A stretch of DNA of 64,000 nt from positions 4,036,001 to 4,100,000 of the forward strand of contig NZ_CP012643.1 of the NCBI RefSeq assembly GCF_001310085.1, in the 5' to 3' direction. A program made the translations under genes and the position numbers. The notes beneath the pieces are model-generated. The model was given only the letters and a program-made list of their open reading frames with translations, was not told the DNA's origin and ran no database searches. This document shows, one piece after another, positions 45,091-53,877 of the stretch (position 1 is the first letter of the stretch; each line of letters opens with the position of its first letter). The stretch comes from Rufibacter tibetensis. Lineage in GTDB: Bacteria; Bacteroidota; Bacteroidia; Cytophagales; Hymenobacteraceae.

Positions 45091-46584
45091 TTACCCCTGT
45101 TTTGCCAAACCGAAGCGTAAAAGAGTCTTTTGAATTCCGTTATTCAGTTCCGGGGAAACCTTTAGACCAATCGCAAACCCTCCGTACACCGCGGTGATCA
45201 GGATGGATCTTACGGCTATATCCAAAAACAAATTCGGTAATTGAGGCAACATCCAGGAAGCGAGGTACGCGACACCCCCAATTAATAGCAACAGCAGTGA
45301 ATTCCAGCCAAACGGTTGCATTTTGAAGAAATAGCCTACAAATGCCACTCTAAATACATTGATCAGGATAAACACCAACATGGAGGCAAAGGCGGCTCCG
45401 CTGATGCCATAGGGTGGTATGAGCAGGTAATTGGTAACAATGACCAGTGCCACCATCAAAATGTTCAATATCAGATCATATCGGTATTTATGAGAAGTCA
45501 CCAGAATCATGGCGTTTAAACCGGTAGCTAGTTCAAAGATTCGGGCAATGCCCATGAACAAGATCACGTACCGTCCGGCACTGTACTCTTTGGGCATCAA
45601 AGTGAAGATGTTATCTACGTTGCACCAGATGCCTAAGAATAGCAGCAGGCCTATGAGTAGATTAACCCGGGTCATGTTCTTGTACAGCTTTCCTAAAGCC
45701 GTAAAGTTTTGTTGCTTAAAAAGATCAGCTACCTGCGGACTTAAAATCTTGTTCATGGACCGGTAAGGCACCAAGATAGCGCTGGTGATAAAATAACCGG
45801 TGGTGTAGTAGGCCACATCAGAAAGTCCATTATACGCCATGATCATGGCCGTATCAGTGAACGTAATAATTGTACCTGAGATATTTCCCAAAAAAGCATA
45901 CAGGCCGTATTGCACCACTTCTTTGATGGGAACAATCTGGAACATGTTTCGGCCGGGCCGCACAAAGAACTGACGCAGCCAAAGCAGATAGATGATGCAG
46001 ATAAAGGCCGTGCAAGAATTAGCGGCAATGAACAAAATGACAAACTGCTGAAAATCTACAAAGCCCCAATAAAAGAGAGCGGCGGTTGCCATGGTTAAAA
46101 TCCGCACCAAAAAATCTTGCAAGAAGGTCTGCACAATGGTTTTGTAAAGCGAGCGCAGGTATGCATCCAGCAAGAGAAACAGCAACGTGAAGAAACTCAG
46201 CGGGATAATGTAGTAGTAGTACTCTACCGCCAACGGTGAGGTGACCCGGTACAAATCAAACACAGCGGGCTTTAGCAGCAGGAACAAGACTGTGACCACC
46301 GCAAAACCCAGCATGGGGATGGTGAGCATCAGGAAAAGAAAGCCGTTGTGCTGCTTGTCACGATCGCGGAAATAGGGGAAATACCGGGCACTGGTATTGG
46401 TGAACCCTAAAGCGGCAAACTGAGCGAACACCGGAGAAACAGCGATCAGAAAACGGGTAAGCCCCACTTTGTCCGGATCGGCGAGAAAATAAGGAAGAAC
46501 CAAAACGGTGTTCAGGTACCCAATGACCATTCCAACGGTGGAGATAATGGTGTTCAGATAACCCTGCTTGCGGATAACATCCAT
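45091..46584 (-). CDS. Polysaccharide flippase (Wzx/MATE superfamily)
   Basis: 497 residues with about 14 predicted membrane helices and the internal layout of the oligosaccharide flippase family (RKQGYLNTIISTVGMVIGYL at the start, YGLYAFLGNISGTIITF in the middle). It should move lipid-linked oligosaccharides to the periplasmic face. The genes around it make or modify surface glycans. A short basic C-terminus follows the last helix. The terminal part carries GVAYLASWMLPQLP and IGLKVSPELN. No frame defects. Confidence 0.9.
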   Translation of the reverse strand: MDVIRKQGYLNTIISTVGMVIGYLNTVLVLPYFLADPDKVGLTRFLIAVSPVFAQFAALGFTNTSARYFPYFRDRDKQHNGFLFLMLTIPMLGFAVVTVLFLLLKPAVFDLYRVTSPLAVEYYYYIIPLSFFTLLFLLLDAYLRSLYKTIVQTFLQDFLVRILTMATAALFYWGFVDFQQFVILFIAANSCTAFICIIYLLWLRQFFVRPGRNMFQIVPIKEVVQYGLYAFLGNISGTIITFTDTAMIMAYNGLSDVAYYTTGYFITSAILVPYRSMNKILSPQVADLFKQQNFTALGKLYKNMTRVNLLIGLLLFLGIWCNVDNIFTLMPKEYSAGRYVILFMGIARIFELATGLNAMILVTSHKYRYDLILNILMVALVIVTNYLLIPPYGISGAAFASMLVFILINVFRVAFVGYFFKMQPFGWNSLLLLLIGGVAYLASWMLPQLPNLFLDIAVRSILITAVYGGFAIGLKVSPELNNGIQKTLLRFGLAKQG

Positions 46585-46600
46585 GGAGTGCGTGTGGCGT

Positions 46601-46630
46601 TTAGGGGCTGTTTTCTAGAAACAAGGCTAA
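46601..46630. repeat. Palindrome of the GGCTGTTTT family
   Basis: TTAGGGGCTGTTTTCTAG and AAACAAGGCTAA pair imperfectly (TTAG/CTAA, CTGTTT/AAACAa), in the spacer upstream of the flippase and downstream of the deacetylase. Confidence 0.6.
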
Positions 46631-46712
46631 ATCCAGCCATAGCCCTAAAAGCAAAATTAACAGGTTCTCACTTGGCTATCGCTATCTGCAGCAAAATTGA
46701 GCCAAGGCAAGT

Positions 46713-48035
46713 TCAGGCTTCGGTTTGCTTTACTACCTCATGGATAGTGAAAAAACCTGTTCCTTGTTTCTGAAGAAACTGGGTAATCTCCTGAAACATC
46801 TGTAAACCACCTTGCAAGCCATACGCACTGAAGTTCTCGTTATGCCACAGCAGCGTAAAAACTCCATTGAACCTGATAATTTCATTGAGCATGGGAGTTA
46901 TAGCAGGCAGTACTTGAAGTGGCATTAGCTGCAGATAGTTGGGATGGTTGAGGGTGACATCCATTAAGTTCAGGGGCACTTCCCAGGTGTCTGTGCTTTG
47001 GCCCGAATTGAAATTAAACAGCTTAAATGGATGGCAGTAGCTGTTTCTAAAGCCAAAGTGCTCCGGAAAACCCAGGGTGCTGTCATAAGTGAAACCCAAT
47101 TCATCTACTACTTCTGGCGTTCTATCCGGATCAAAGCGTAAGTAGTGAAACCGGTTGCCAGTTACCGGAATAGCCAGCTTTTCCTTTTCAGATTTCAATT
47201 GCTCAAGATTGATGCTACTGCCATGGCTGCCGTGTACCGCAATTTCATGTCCTGCTTGCTGCAAACGGTTTATTTGTTGCTGGGTTAAATTAGAGCAAAC
47301 ATTATAATCAGCGTTAGGATGGCCTTGGTAGTTGCCTTGCTCAGGTAAAAAGAAAAAGGAGGCTTTGGCATTTAGCTGCTCTAATTCCTGTTCTACTTGC
47401 TGAAAGTTAAACCAAGCATCTTTCCCCAAGGCTTTTTGTGCGGCTAGTTTTAAGAACAAACCTAATCTGCCTTTCTGTAAAGCTGGTTTTCCGGCTACTT
47501 TCCAGGCGCTTTGGCAATAATCAATGTCGTGGGAGAGGCAGGTAGCAAAGGGTTTTCCGTTCCAGGTTTTTTGTGTAATCTTTTGCCCGTATGCAAGTTC
47601 CACCGCGGCCCGCAAAACCTCAAAGTAGTAGTTTACGATGGGTTTGGTGATGAACTTATGCCTTGCCTGCACCGAAGAAGCGTAAGGAAACCGGCCAAAT
47701 TGATCACGGTTGCTGCTGTAAAATTCCTGCCAGCCGCTTAACAGGTAAAAACCAGAGGCAATGAGATCATAATTGACTACTACTGTTCCGGAGGCAGTTT
47801 GGGTAAGCCAGTCTAACTCAGTAAAAGAAACAAAGAAGAGGGGAAGAGAAGTGCCTTGCCAATCTTTCCAAATTACACTTTCCGGTTGCGCTTCTTTTTG
47901 GGAGAAAAAGGTAGTTGAGGATTGCCTGATCTGAATTCGGCTACTGTTCTGAAAGCCATAGCTTATATCAAGCGGCTCTGGTAAGTGGTAGACCCGCTTG
48001 AAATGGAAGAGCACATAATCAAAGAGGACTTGCAC
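46713..48035 (-). CDS. Polysaccharide deacetylase family protein with DUF7033
   Basis: 440 residues starting at a GTG (no ATG in frame upstream). The N-terminal 150 residues fit DUF7033, found in front of NodB-like deacetylases in Bacteroidota; the catalytic part follows: CLSHDIDYCQSAWKV (zinc Asp), HEIAVHGSHGSS (His-His) and LRFDPDRTPE, then TLLWHNENFSAYG. It probably de-N-acetylates a glycan chain. It is 143 bases downstream of the next gene (GT), same strand, with an inverted repeat and a promoter between. Confidence 0.9.
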   Translation of the reverse strand: MQVLFDYVLFHFKRVYHLPEPLDISYGFQNSSRIQIRQSSTTFFSQKEAQPESVIWKDWQGTSLPLFFVSFTELDWLTQTASGTVVVNYDLIASGFYLLSGWQEFYSSNRDQFGRFPYASSVQARHKFITKPIVNYYFEVLRAAVELAYGQKITQKTWNGKPFATCLSHDIDYCQSAWKVAGKPALQKGRLGLFLKLAAQKALGKDAWFNFQQVEQELEQLNAKASFFFLPEQGNYQGHPNADYNVCSNLTQQQINRLQQAGHEIAVHGSHGSSINLEQLKSEKEKLAIPVTGNRFHYLRFDPDRTPEVVDELGFTYDSTLGFPEHFGFRNSYCHPFKLFNFNSGQSTDTWEVPLNLMDVTLNHPNYLQLMPLQVLPAITPMLNEIIRFNGVFTLLWHNENFSAYGLQGGLQMFQEITQFLQKQGTGFFTIHEVVKQTEA

Positions 48036-48059
48036 AAGTAAAGCTTTTGCGGTTCATGT

Positions 48060-48136
48060 AGATGCATCTCCTTGTGATTGTTCTTACACTTCAAGTAAAC
48101 CTAGTTACAAGAAGGATAACCAAAGGAGATGCATCT
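48060..48136. repeat. Long-loop inverted repeat upstream of the deacetylase
   Basis: AGATGCATCTCCTT at 48060-48073 and AAGGAGATGCATCT at 48123-48136 are exact complements around a 49-base loop. It lies between the deacetylase gene and the GT gene and may be a terminator or an operator. Confidence 0.7.
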
Positions 48137-48154
48137 TTAATAAGTAATAAAAAC

Positions 48155-48168
48155 CAAATATACCTTTG
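48155..48168. promoter_or_regulatory. Overlapping divergent -7 elements
   Basis: CAAATATACCTTTG contains TATATTTG on the minus strand (toward the deacetylase, 120 bases away) and TACCTTTG on the plus strand (no gene follows). They share two bases. Confidence 0.5.
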
Positions 48169-48177
48169 CTTTGCCTC

Positions 48178-49500
48178 TTATTGCAAGATCAACTTAGCCA
48201 GTTGCTCTGTGAGGGAGCGGCGGGAATATTGCGTGTAATTGATGATAGGTAAATCAAGGTTGTGGTTTACCTTCCAGGTTTTGCTGAGTTGCATTAGGTA
48301 ATCAACTATCAACTCAAACCCAGAGTAGTGGAACACACGCCCAGCACCGCATTCATCCAGAATCTTGTCCACATCACCTTGAACGGGACCGATGCAGATA
48401 ATTGGTTTGTTGGAGGCCAGGTACTCAAACAACTTGCCCGTTAGAATTCCAAAGTTGTTAGGTACATCAGGAATAGCCATAAACAAGACGGTGCTAGCCA
48501 TGAGGTACTTGATGGATTCCTCATGCGGCACGTAGTCAATGTACTCCGTAATAAGGGGCAACCCGGCTTCTTCTATCTGCTGTTTAATGCCTGCTGATAC
48601 CTTACCTACAAACCGAAGGCGGTACCGCATCAACGGGTTTTTGGTCATAACCTCACAAACTGCCTGAAAGAAACCGGTCACATTGTAGGCCTCGGTAAGC
48701 GTACCCGTATAGGTAATCACAAACTCCTCCGAGGAAGGAGTGGAGGGGTGCACAAAATCGGCTTCATCGTACCCGTTCGGAATTACGTGAATCTTCTTGG
48801 GGTCTAAGTTAGTAGACTTGTTTAGGAACAAACGCTTCATATCCTCAGAGACCACTACTACCGCATCGGCTTGCTCCAGCGCCTCGCGCTCGTAGCGGGC
48901 ATCCAGTTTCTGCGCCAGTGCGGTGTGGTTCAGGTCCTGGTAATAGTAAATATCGGTCCAGGGATCACGCATGTCAGCAATCCAACGCAGACCCGCAAAT
49001 TGCTTTTTTAGCTTCAATCCAATAAGTTGGGTAGAATGCGGCGGACTGGACGTGACAATCGCCTTCACCTGCTGTTCCTGAATGGATTTTTTAGCAGCGG
49101 CAAGCGCAAAGCGGTTCCAACCTACCCTTGGGTCAGGGATAAACAGGTTGCCCCTCAGAAATTTGAAAAGCTTCTGTTTCCAGGTTTCCTGTCCTGTGTT
49201 AGCGAATCCTCCAAAAGGAATGTCTTTCTTGCCCGTAATCTTCTTGTAAAATTCAAACGGTTCACGGGTAGCAGTCCGGATGACCTTGACTTCTTTGGGC
49301 ACCTCCGCTAACAAAGATGTATCCAGCACCGGATAGGAGGCCTGTTGCTCATCTACGGTGATAACGGTGGGTGTAACCCCAAATTGAGGCAGGTGCTTCA
49401 CAAACTTAAGGCAGCGTTGTACCCCGGCTCCTCCGGAAGGCGGCCAGTAATAAGTGATCAGTAATGCGTGCGCAGGAGAATGTGTGCCAGTTGATTTCAA
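48178..49500 (-). CDS. Glycosyltransferase (GT4-like)
   Basis: 440 residues of a GT-B enzyme: PSGGAGVQRCLKFVKHL for the acceptor side; DMRDPWTDIY; VIPNGYDEADFV; ITYTGTLTEAYNVTGFFQAV; and LTGKLFEYLASNKPIIC as donor site with the conserved Glu. It probably builds a surface polysaccharide. It shares its strand with the deacetylase and flippase genes but is separated from them by an inverted repeat. No membrane helix is predicted. Confidence 0.9.
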   Translation of the reverse strand: MKSTGTHSPAHALLITYYWPPSGGAGVQRCLKFVKHLPQFGVTPTVITVDEQQASYPVLDTSLLAEVPKEVKVIRTATREPFEFYKKITGKKDIPFGGFANTGQETWKQKLFKFLRGNLFIPDPRVGWNRFALAAAKKSIQEQQVKAIVTSSPPHSTQLIGLKLKKQFAGLRWIADMRDPWTDIYYYQDLNHTALAQKLDARYEREALEQADAVVVVSEDMKRLFLNKSTNLDPKKIHVIPNGYDEADFVHPSTPSSEEFVITYTGTLTEAYNVTGFFQAVCEVMTKNPLMRYRLRFVGKVSAGIKQQIEEAGLPLITEYIDYVPHEESIKYLMASTVLFMAIPDVPNNFGILTGKLFEYLASNKPIICIGPVQGDVDKILDECGAGRVFHYSGFELIVDYLMQLSKTWKVNHNLDLPIINYTQYSRRSLTEQLAKLILQ

Positions 49501-49558
49501 AAGCTTTCGGATCTTCAGGTAATTAAACTAGTTGAACGAACGGAAACCGTTTTTAGGG

Positions 49559-49574
49559 TGTTTTAGGTAAAACA
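49559..49574. repeat. Short palindrome of the GTTTT/AAAAC family
   Basis: TGTTTTAGGTAAAACA, in the divergent spacer between the GT gene and ffh. Confidence 0.5.
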
Positions 49575-49668
49575 GCACAAAAGCAGTTTAATTATCAACC
49601 CAATGTATAGTTAAGCCCGAATATACGTACCTATGGGTAAAAGATGCTGAACTTCCGCAAATTCTGCG

Positions 49669-49676
49669 TATTTTTG
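49669..49676 (+). promoter_or_regulatory. -7 element of ffh promoter
   Basis: Exact TATTTTTG match 47 bases before the ffh ATG. No clear -33. Confidence 0.5.
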
Positions 49677-49722
49677 TCTTTGTCACACATCGAAAAATAT
49701 CTAACTCAGTCATATATCCCAC

Positions 49723-51060
49723 ATGTTTGAGAATTTAAGTACCAAGCTGGACCGCGCCTTTAAAACCCTGAAGGGACAAGGCAGCATCACCGAGATCAAC
49801 GTTGCCCAGACCATCAAAGAAGTGCGCCGCGCCTTAGTGGATGCCGACGTAAACTACAAGGTGGCCAAAACGGTAACCGACAAGATCAAGGACGAGGCCA
49901 TGGGCCGCGACGTTCTGATTGCGGTTTCTCCGGGCCAGTTGATGGTGAAAATCGTGCACGAAGAACTCACCGAGTTAATGGGTGGCGAGAAGAAAGACAT
50001 TAACATCAACGGTTCTCCCGCTATTGTATTAATTGCTGGTCTGCAAGGTTCTGGTAAAACCACTTTTACTGGTAAACTGGCCAACTTCCTGAAAAGACAA
50101 GGAAAAGGCGTGATGGTGGCTGCCTGTGACGTGTACCGTCCGGCTGCGATTGACCAGTTGAACGTGTTAGCAGACCAGGTAGGCGTAGACTTCTATGCCG
50201 AGCGCGAGTCAAAAGATCCGGTTTCTATTGCCCGCAATGCGGTAGAGCACGCGAAGCGTACCGGTAAGAAAGTAATCATCATTGACACTGCTGGTCGTTT
50301 GGCCGTGGATGAGGCAATGATGCAGGAAATTTACGACATCAAGGAGGCCATTAGGCCAACGGAGACTTTGTTTGTGGTTGACTCCATGACGGGTCAGGAT
50401 GCTGTAAATACTGCCAAAACCTTCAACGAGCGCATCAACTTTGATGGCGTGGTGTTGACTAAGTTGGATGGTGACTCCAGGGGTGGTGCTGCCCTCTCCA
50501 TCAGAGCCGTAGTAGAGAAACCAATCAAGTTTATTTCTACCGGTGAGAAAATGGAAGCCCTGGACCTGTTCTATCCAGACCGGATGGCCCAGCGTATCTT
50601 GGGTATGGGTGACGTAATCTCCCTGGTAGAGCGTGCGCAGCAGACCTTTGACGAGGACGAAGCCAAGCGTATCAACAAGAACATCCGTAAAAACCAGTTC
50701 AACTTTGATGACTTCTTGTCGCAGTTAGAGCAGATCAAGCGGATGGGTGATATCAAAGACCTGGTAGGCATGATCCCGGGGGTAAGCAAAATGCTGAAAG
50801 ACGTGGACATTGACGAAAGCGCCTTTGCCCCAATTGAGGCAATCATCAAGTCTATGACCAAGGAAGAGCGCCAGAACCCAGATATGATCAGCGGCAGCCG
50901 CCGTAACCGTATCGCAAAAGGTTCAGGAACTACTATTCAGCAGGTGAACAATCTTATGAAGCAGTTCAACGACATGCGTAAAATGATGCGCAGCATGAAC
51001 AAGATGGCTGGTACCAAAGGCGGTCTTGCCAAGTTGGGTAACATGATGGGACGTCGCTAG
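49723..51060 (+). CDS. ffh: Signal recognition particle GTPase Ffh (SRP54)
   Basis: 445 residues, full length. The N domain is followed by the NG-domain GTPase with GLQGSGKTTFTGKLA, DVYRPAAIDQL, IIDTAGRLAVD, TKLDGDSRGGAAL. The C-terminal M domain is methionine-rich (RKMMRSMNKMAG), with GSGTTIQQVNNLMKQF, and binds the small SRP RNA encoded at 35.2 kb. It delivers nascent membrane proteins to FtsY/SecYEG. It stands alone with promoter and terminator. Confidence 0.98.
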   Translation: MFENLSTKLDRAFKTLKGQGSITEINVAQTIKEVRRALVDADVNYKVAKTVTDKIKDEAMGRDVLIAVSPGQLMVKIVHEELTELMGGEKKDININGSPAIVLIAGLQGSGKTTFTGKLANFLKRQGKGVMVAACDVYRPAAIDQLNVLADQVGVDFYAERESKDPVSIARNAVEHAKRTGKKVIIIDTAGRLAVDEAMMQEIYDIKEAIRPTETLFVVDSMTGQDAVNTAKTFNERINFDGVVLTKLDGDSRGGAALSIRAVVEKPIKFISTGEKMEALDLFYPDRMAQRILGMGDVISLVERAQQTFDEDEAKRINKNIRKNQFNFDDFLSQLEQIKRMGDIKDLVGMIPGVSKMLKDVDIDESAFAPIEAIIKSMTKEERQNPDMISGSRRNRIAKGSGTTIQQVNNLMKQFNDMRKMMRSMNKMAGTKGGLAKLGNMMGRR

Positions 51061-51087
51061 TCGTCGTACTTTTCCCTTATATTTTTC

Positions 51088-51130
51088 AAACAGAAAGGCT
51101 CGTACCACTTAGGTGCGAGCCTTTCTGTTT
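51088..51130 (+). terminator. Intrinsic terminator after ffh
   Basis: AAACAGAAAGGCTCGTACC and GGTGCGAGCCTTTCTGTTT form a 19-base stem with one G-U pair, followed by a T-run, 28 bases after the stop. Confidence 0.9.
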
Positions 51131-51233
51131 TTATACTATCTTTCGGGAAAATAGTACCGAAAGGCTGAGGAATGTTCTGTCCGCTAGTTACTCTTGAAAC
51201 ACTTCGGGAGCTTACCAAAGCTTCATTCAATTT

Positions 51234-52559
51234 ATGAAAGCAATATCTTTGTTCTTCCCATTTAAAAAACATTTTAAAATGGCTTGCCACCTTGTGATAG
51301 GTGGTAGTCTTTTACTATCCATGTTGTCCTGTTCTCCGCAGGCAAACTCCTCCTTACAAACAGGTAAAGGAGCATATGCCACCAGGCAGTACCGTAATCT
51401 ATTCAAAGAAAATGGGCATGCGGAAGAAGAAGTCCTAAGGAAGATACAAGCAGGTTATCAGCAGTTATTTGAGGGCGACTCTGCCACCCAGGCTATCTAT
51501 TTTGCGGCGGGGAAGAACGAGAAAGGGCCTTTGGCCTATATCTATGACGTGTACAACAAAGACGTGCGTAGCGAGGGCATGTCATACGGGATGATGATTG
51601 CCGTGCAAATGGACAAGAAAACAGAGTTTGATGCCCTCTGGAACTATGCCATGACACACATGTACATAGACCAGCCAGGACACCCTTCAGAGGGATATTT
51701 TGCCTGGTCTGTGAAGCCAGATGGCACGCGCAACTCAGAAGGCCCGGCTCCGGATGGCGAAGAGTACTTTGTGACCGCCCTGTATTTTGCCTCTGGCCGA
51801 TGGGGCAACGGGCAGGGAATCTACCAGTACAAAGAGTGGGCTGATAAGATTTTGACTACCATGCGGCACCACCCTGAGACGTCTGGTACTACCAAGTTCG
51901 GTCCGCAAATCTCTGGTCCTATGGTGAACGAGGAGAAAAGAATGATTCTTTTCGTGCCCACAAACCAGGGCAGAAAGTTTACTGACCCATCGTACCACTT
52001 ACCCGCCTTTTATGAACTGTGGGCCCTCTGGGGACCAAAAGCCGACCGCGAATTTTGGAAAGCAGCCGCTGATACCAGCCGGGCTTTTATTCAGAAAACT
52101 ACCCATCCTAAAACTGGTCTGGCTCCTGATTACGCCCACTTTGACGGGAAACCAGTGACTACTCCTTTCAACCCAAACTCCCATCACTTTGCCTATGATT
52201 CCTGGCGTACTGCCATGAACTGGAGCGTAGACTGGGCCTGGTGGCAGAAAGACCCTAAAGAACAAGAACTCAGCAACAGAATTCAAGCTTTCTTCGCCTC
52301 TGAGGGACTTACGTCTTATGGACACATCTATACCCTTGACGGAAAAAAGGTAAGTTCCGGACCTTCGGCGGGGTTGATTTCTACAAACGCTACCGTAAGT
52401 CTAGCCTCCACTCATCCTGTGGCCAAGGAATTTGTAGAAGCCCTCTGGAACTTGCCGGTTCCACATACCGTAGGGGACCGTTATTACGGTGGTTTGCTGT
52501 ATCTGATGAGTTTGCTGCATTGCAGCGGCCAGTTTAAGATTTACAAACCTAAGAAATAG
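51234..52559 (+). CDS. GH8 family glycosidase, exo-oligoxylanase-like
   Basis: 441 residues. Lipoprotein signal ending LSMLSC (Cys33, counted from the first Met; an ATG at 51279 would make a shorter but still valid signal). The GH8 acid Glu is in [16 protein letters not shown] and the base Asp is in [17 protein letters not shown]. This form resembles reducing-end xylose-releasing exo-oligoxylanase (Rex). As a lipoprotein it probably acts at the outer membrane or periplasm on short xylo-oligosaccharides, alongside the GH5 and the esterase in this window. Confidence 0.92.
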   Translation: MKAISLFFPFKKHFKMACHLVIGGSLLLSMLSCSPQANSSLQTGKGAYATRQYRNLFKENGHAEEEVLRKIQAGYQQLFEGDSATQAIYFAAGKNEKGPLAYIYDVYNKDVRSEGMSYGMMIAVQMDKKTEFDALWNYAMTHMYIDQPGHPSEGYFAWSVKPDGTRNSEGPAPDGEEYFVTALYFASGRWGNGQGIYQYKEWADKILTTMRHHPETSGTTKFGPQISGPMVNEEKRMILFVPTNQGRKFTDPSYHLPAFYELWALWGPKADREFWKAAADTSRAFIQKTTHPKTGLAPDYAHFDGKPVTTPFNPNSHHFAYDSWRTAMNWSVDWAWWQKDPKEQELSNRIQAFFASEGLTSYGHIYTLDGKKVSSGPSAGLISTNATVSLASTHPVAKEFVEALWNLPVPHTVGDRYYGGLLYLMSLLHCSGQFKIYKPKK

Positions 52560-52722
52560 CTTACTTTAGGCTTTTATTGCTGAAATCAGCATTGAAGCAT
52601 CAATGCTCCTGTTCCGCCACATCAATTAAGCCAAGCGGAATCAGTTTTTCCTAATTGCTGTGCCAGAGTTTACTCTCCAAATACTTGGAGGCTGATTATA
52701 TAAAAGAGGCCTGTAAGTGGCA

Positions 52723-53208
52723 TCAATAATCAGTTCTTCCCTCATGCTGTTCCCATGCTTTGAACCCTTCCAAAGCCTCTTCGTGCAGAAGCTGTTCCAT
52801 GGAAAGCGAACGGGAATGAAGCGGTAGTTCCAGTTCTTCATAGATGAAGGCATCGTCAAAACCTACCGCGGCGGCGTCTGCTTTGGTGTTGCCATAATAG
52901 ACTTTGTCTAGGCGTGCCCAGTAAATGGCGCCTAAGCACATGGGGCAAGGTTCGCAGCTGGTGTAGAGTTCACAGCCCGTGAGCTGAAAAGTGCCTAAAA
53001 CCTGGCAAGCCTTTCTAATAGCATCTACCTCAGCATGGGCAGTAGGGTCATTGCTGGAGGTGACATTGTTGAACCCATGCGCAATGATTTCTCCATTTTT
53101 GACCACCACGGCTCCAAAAGGACCACCTTTGCCTTCTCTCATTTTTTCTATGGATAGCCGGATGGCTTCACGCATAAAGTTTTCTTTGGAAGAAGTCGAA
53201 TCAGCCAT
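52723..53208 (-). CDS. Nucleoside/guanine deaminase
   Basis: 161 residues from MADSTSSKENFM; a 16-codon upstream extension is unlikely. Zinc site: HAEVDAIRKA (His, Glu) and CEPCPMCLGAIYWA (two Cys). The length and the GGPFGAVVVKNGEII block match guanine deaminase of the CDA superfamily, with related tRNA-adenosine deaminases as alternatives. Cytoplasmic salvage enzyme. Same strand as the DinB-like gene, 75 bases downstream of it, and 163 bases from GH8 (convergent). Confidence 0.88.
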   Translation of the reverse strand: MADSTSSKENFMREAIRLSIEKMREGKGGPFGAVVVKNGEIIAHGFNNVTSSNDPTAHAEVDAIRKACQVLGTFQLTGCELYTSCEPCPMCLGAIYWARLDKVYYGNTKADAAAVGFDDAFIYEELELPLHSRSLSMEQLLHEEALEGFKAWEQHEGRTDY

Positions 53209-53283
53209 GGGGAGTAGCAAATTTGATGTGAAAGTAAATACGCGAAATTTATTCAAAATGGCTGCTAAGATAATAAAGGCTTC

Positions 53284-53805
53284 TTAAGAAAGAAGCCGAC
53301 GCATTTGCCTTCTGTGGTGTTCTGTATGCTCTACCAGAAAGGTAAGGGTTTGAGGCATGGTCAGCATACCCGCACGGGGATGAAAGAAGACCTCTTTTCC
53401 TAGCTGCTGCGTGGGGTAGGCAGTTAAGATGTTGTGAAGTTTTTCCCGGGTTTCTTTCCATTCCTGCATGACTGAAACTAAGTCTACCTGCTCGGGCACC
53501 TCTCGTACCTGGGGTGGGGCTTTGAATTTGATAGGTAGTTTAAGGAGCAGGTTCAGCAATAAAGACCTGACTTTTGTAGCCAGCTTCAATGGCTTTAGCG
53601 CCTTCCTGGTTTTAAGCCTGTTCTCCAACCCATTTACTACCTGCTGGTCAACCCTGGCCAGGTGAAACAACACCTGAGCAGCGGACCATTGATTTGGGCC
53701 TGGTTGCTTGTGTTGAAGAGGCGCAGGAGCTTTTTGTACCCATGCGCAGAATTCTTCCCGTTGTTTTTCTAGCCGCAGGAAAGTTGGTTCAAGCAAAGCG
53801 TTCAT
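53284..53805 (-). CDS. DinB-family protein
   Basis: 173 residues of the four-helix DinB/YfiT-like fold. The metal-binding His residues are at WSAAQVLFHLARVDQQV, the EVFFHPRAGMLT turn, and HTEHHRRQM at the end, a typical H-x(n)-HxxxH layout. The family includes bacillithiol and mycothiol S-transferases and proteins of unknown role; no reliable function can be given. It is 75 bases upstream of the deaminase gene, possibly in one transcript. Confidence 0.87.
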   Translation of the reverse strand: MNALLEPTFLRLEKQREEFCAWVQKAPAPLQHKQPGPNQWSAAQVLFHLARVDQQVVNGLENRLKTRKALKPLKLATKVRSLLLNLLLKLPIKFKAPPQVREVPEQVDLVSVMQEWKETREKLHNILTAYPTQQLGKEVFFHPRAGMLTMPQTLTFLVEHTEHHRRQMRRLLS

Positions 53806-53877
53806 GGCGGTAGATTTATAAAGTTGTGCCCTTTAGAGGCTGTTTTGGGCAAAGGAGCTTGAAACTGAGAAGAAAGC

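Noticed and set aside
45091-45125. CCCCTGTTTTGCC sequence similar to the dispersed repeat
   Set aside because: It is the coding 3' end of the flippase gene and has no complementary arm.
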